Origin: Amycolatopsis decaplanina DSM 44594
GTDB taxonomy: Bacteria > Actinomycetota > Actinomycetes > Mycobacteriales > Pseudonocardiaceae
Assembly: GCF_000342005.1 (NCBI RefSeq)
Contig: NZ_AOHO01000075.1
Coordinates: forward strand, 62,001-126,000
DNA length: 64,000 nt
Direction: 5' to 3'
The translations under genes were made by a program, and so were the position numbers. The notes under the pieces were generated by a model that saw nothing but the letters and a program-made list of their open reading frames with translations, was not told the origin of the DNA and made no database searches. This document shows positions 62,470-64,000 of this stretch, piece by piece; within the stretch, counting starts at the first letter, position 1; each line of letters opens with the position of its first letter.

Positions 62470-64000
62470 TCAGCGGTGCACGGCGACAAAACGCAGTTCG
62501 GAGGTGTACCGGTTCCCTTTGTCGTCGGTCAGCCACGCTTGCTCGGGCGACGGCAACATTTCCGTGATCGACAACCGGCCGGCCGGATCCTGACGTACCA
62601 GCCGACGCACCGCTTTGGCGAAAATGCTCACATATACCGGAGCGTCGAAATCCACATAGAACGGACGAGGCTCCCCCGGCGAAACCACGAAGACGAATCT
62701 CGGAAGACCCAGTCTTTCACGCCACCTGCGAGTCAGCACGAACCGCCGAGCCTCCGACTTCTCAGAGGCGAAACTCAGGGATTCCACCGGAACCGACCAC
62801 GACTCCCGGGCCACCACCAGCTTGTCCACCGTCACCCGGGGCGAATGGTCCGCGTCGGGCATGATCCGGAACAGGTCCATCGCCAGTGTGGTCAGCACGT
62901 GACCGAACGCGTCGAGCACGTCGAACTCCGCGCCGTCGGGCAACACGGCCACCAGCCGGTCCCCTCGCGCTTCCACCAGGACCTCGGCGCTCAGCACCGT
63001 CCGATCCCGCTCCGGATCGACCGTGTGGTCCACCAAGGCCACGTAGTAGTCCTCCTGCCGGTCCAACGAGTAGCGGATCCGTGCGGAGAGCCGGGACTTG
63101 TGTTCCTTGGGCAGCATCGGCAGCAGACGCGGGCCGGGAAAGTCGGCCGCGGTTTCGTCGAGCAGCTCACCGCGCACCGGATGCTGGTTGACGAACAGCG
63201 AAGCACCGAGGGTGTTCGACGCGACGTGCAGTTCGCCGAGCACCCACTCGGTATCGGCACCGGGAACGATGAAGACGTCGGGACTGAGGTAACGGGCCAT
63301 GTCCCAGCCGGGGACCGGATCGCCGAACTCGTCCCGCACCCGGTCCGCGATGTCCACACTGGACATCCGGACGCGCCGGGCGCCGTCGGGGACGTCGAGG
63401 ATGCGCGCCCACCGGGTGGACAGCTCCCGGCGGAGCGCCGCGGCCTCGGCCACCGCCGTACCGTGCAGGATCGGCATGCACGCGAACCAGAACGCGGCCA
63501 GGTCGACGGGCCCTGCCGCCGCGAGGCCGGTGTGGACCCTCCGCGCGTGGCTCAGCACCGTGCCGGCGAGCCGCGCGGTCAACCAGGTCGCGCTGGTCAG
63601 CAGCAGGTCGATCGGCGCGAGCTCGGCCAGCATGTCCGTGCCGAGCCGCGCCCGCGCCGCCCGGACACAGTCGGAATAGACCAGGCCGCGGCACGGGGCG
63701 GTGTTCGTGCCCTTGACGCGAGTGGCGGCCGAACCGGTCATCGTCGTGAAGCCGCTCTCCAGCGCGGCGAGTTCGACAGGCAGCTCCGCGGCGGTCGACG
63801 TCCGGACCCGATCACGGCCGCGTTCCAGTTCGTCCAGCCGGGCGAGCCACTGCTCACGGAGGCGGGTTTCGCCGACGGACGCCAGCCAGGTTCGCAGGTA
63901 CCGTTCGGGATACGCGCTCGCCGGGACGTCCAGCCGCCAGACGACGACCTTGAGCCGCACCAGCTCCGTCACGGCGGCGGCCACGTCGATCGCCGGACCC
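62470..64000 (-). CDS. LanB-type lantibiotic dehydratase-like protein (glutamylation domain), 5' end outside window
   Basis: The frame is open past the right edge. The visible 510 residues correspond to the middle and end of a LanB N-terminal (glutamylation) domain: VRLKVVVWRLDVPASAYPER, SRLSARIRYSLDRQEDYYVA and RFVFVVSPGEPRPFYVDFDA are typical sections. The protein ends at YTSELRFVAVHR, which is the end of that domain; the elimination domain of full LanB enzymes is absent. It may be a split dehydratase or a PEARL-type tRNA-dependent ligase. The 5' portion is needed to decide. Confidence 0.78.
   Translation of the reverse strand, partial: GPAIDVAAAVTELVRLKVVVWRLDVPASAYPERYLRTWLASVGETRLREQWLARLDELERGRDRVRTSTAAELPVELAALESGFTTMTGSAATRVKGTNTAPCRGLVYSDCVRAARARLGTDMLAELAPIDLLLTSATWLTARLAGTVLSHARRVHTGLAAAGPVDLAAFWFACMPILHGTAVAEAAALRRELSTRWARILDVPDGARRVRMSSVDIADRVRDEFGDPVPGWDMARYLSPDVFIVPGADTEWVLGELHVASNTLGASLFVNQHPVRGELLDETAADFPGPRLLPMLPKEHKSRLSARIRYSLDRQEDYYVALVDHTVDPERDRTVLSAEVLVEARGDRLVAVLPDGAEFDVLDAFGHVLTTLAMDLFRIMPDADHSPRVTVDKLVVARESWSVPVESLSFASEKSEARRFVLTRRWRERLGLPRFVFVVSPGEPRPFYVDFDAPVYVSIFAKAVRRLVRQDPAGRLSITEMLPSPEQAWLTDDKGNRYTSELRFVAVHR

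Overview
The window looks like a chromosomal segment of a high-GC actinomycete, most likely Amycolatopsis or a close Pseudonocardiaceae relative. The support is very high GC with strong third-position GC bias, many GTG/TTG starts, many TetR, AraC, LysR, MarR and WYL regulators, a GAF-ANTAR protein, DUF574-type methyltransferase, DUF3040 and DUF2243 proteins, and a SARP/AfsR regulator that carries rare TTA codons. The genus is an inference from style and was not tested by a search.

Layout. 1-12 kb: regulators and secreted hydrolases (S8 protease, SGNH esterase), a WXG100-like/beta-propeller protein, a group of decaying genes (PucR regulator, MmyB-type regulator plus short-chain dehydrogenase, GH6 cellulase lipoprotein, small SH3-like secreted protein), a methyltransferase and two odd tRNA-like genes. 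12-17 kb: CGNR/MBL pair with twin operators, then two probable antibiotic-inactivating flavoenzymes transcribed divergently: a TetX-like monooxygenase behind a TetR repressor with a three-copy operator, and a rifampicin monooxygenase (rox) whose upstream region carries a rifamycin-associated element. 17-31 kb: Lrp, LLM oxidoreductase plus deaminase, tyrosine recombinase, CGNR protein, membrane mannosyltransferase-like protein, SDR/LysR, MarR/epoxide hydrolase, TetR genes, and a TetR-membrane protein-FAD oxidoreductase operon.

31-44.5 kb: the most interesting region. Six minus-strand genes form a tight operon: a carrier protein fused to a Pls/PosA-type membrane and beta-helix terminal domain, an NRPS with partial C, A and PCP domains, a SyrP-like Fe(II)/2-oxoglutarate oxygenase, SbnB, SbnA and a threonine-synthase-like PLP enzyme. 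An AfsR/SARP activator lies just downstream. SbnA and SbnB make L-2,3-diaminopropionate in characterised pathways, so this is probably a biosynthetic cluster for a diaminopropionate-derived, membrane-assembled peptide, possibly hydroxylated or polymeric.

45-60 kb: a general metabolism and stress-like block (DUF2243, YihY, GAF-ANTAR, GlcD/GlcF-type oxidase, enolase-superfamily enzyme, TPP oxidase, POT peptide transporter, DUF3040, SDR, GH15). 60-64 kb: a small secreted protein, then a second SbnB-like dehydrogenase and a LanB-type glutamylation-domain protein that runs off the right edge, suggesting a second specialised-metabolite locus.

Four near-identical 20-25 bp palindromes of one family sit at gene 3' ends (4.95, 12.07, 19.19 and 25.79 kb). 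One copy has a compensating change in both arms, and two copies supply the stop codon of the gene before them.
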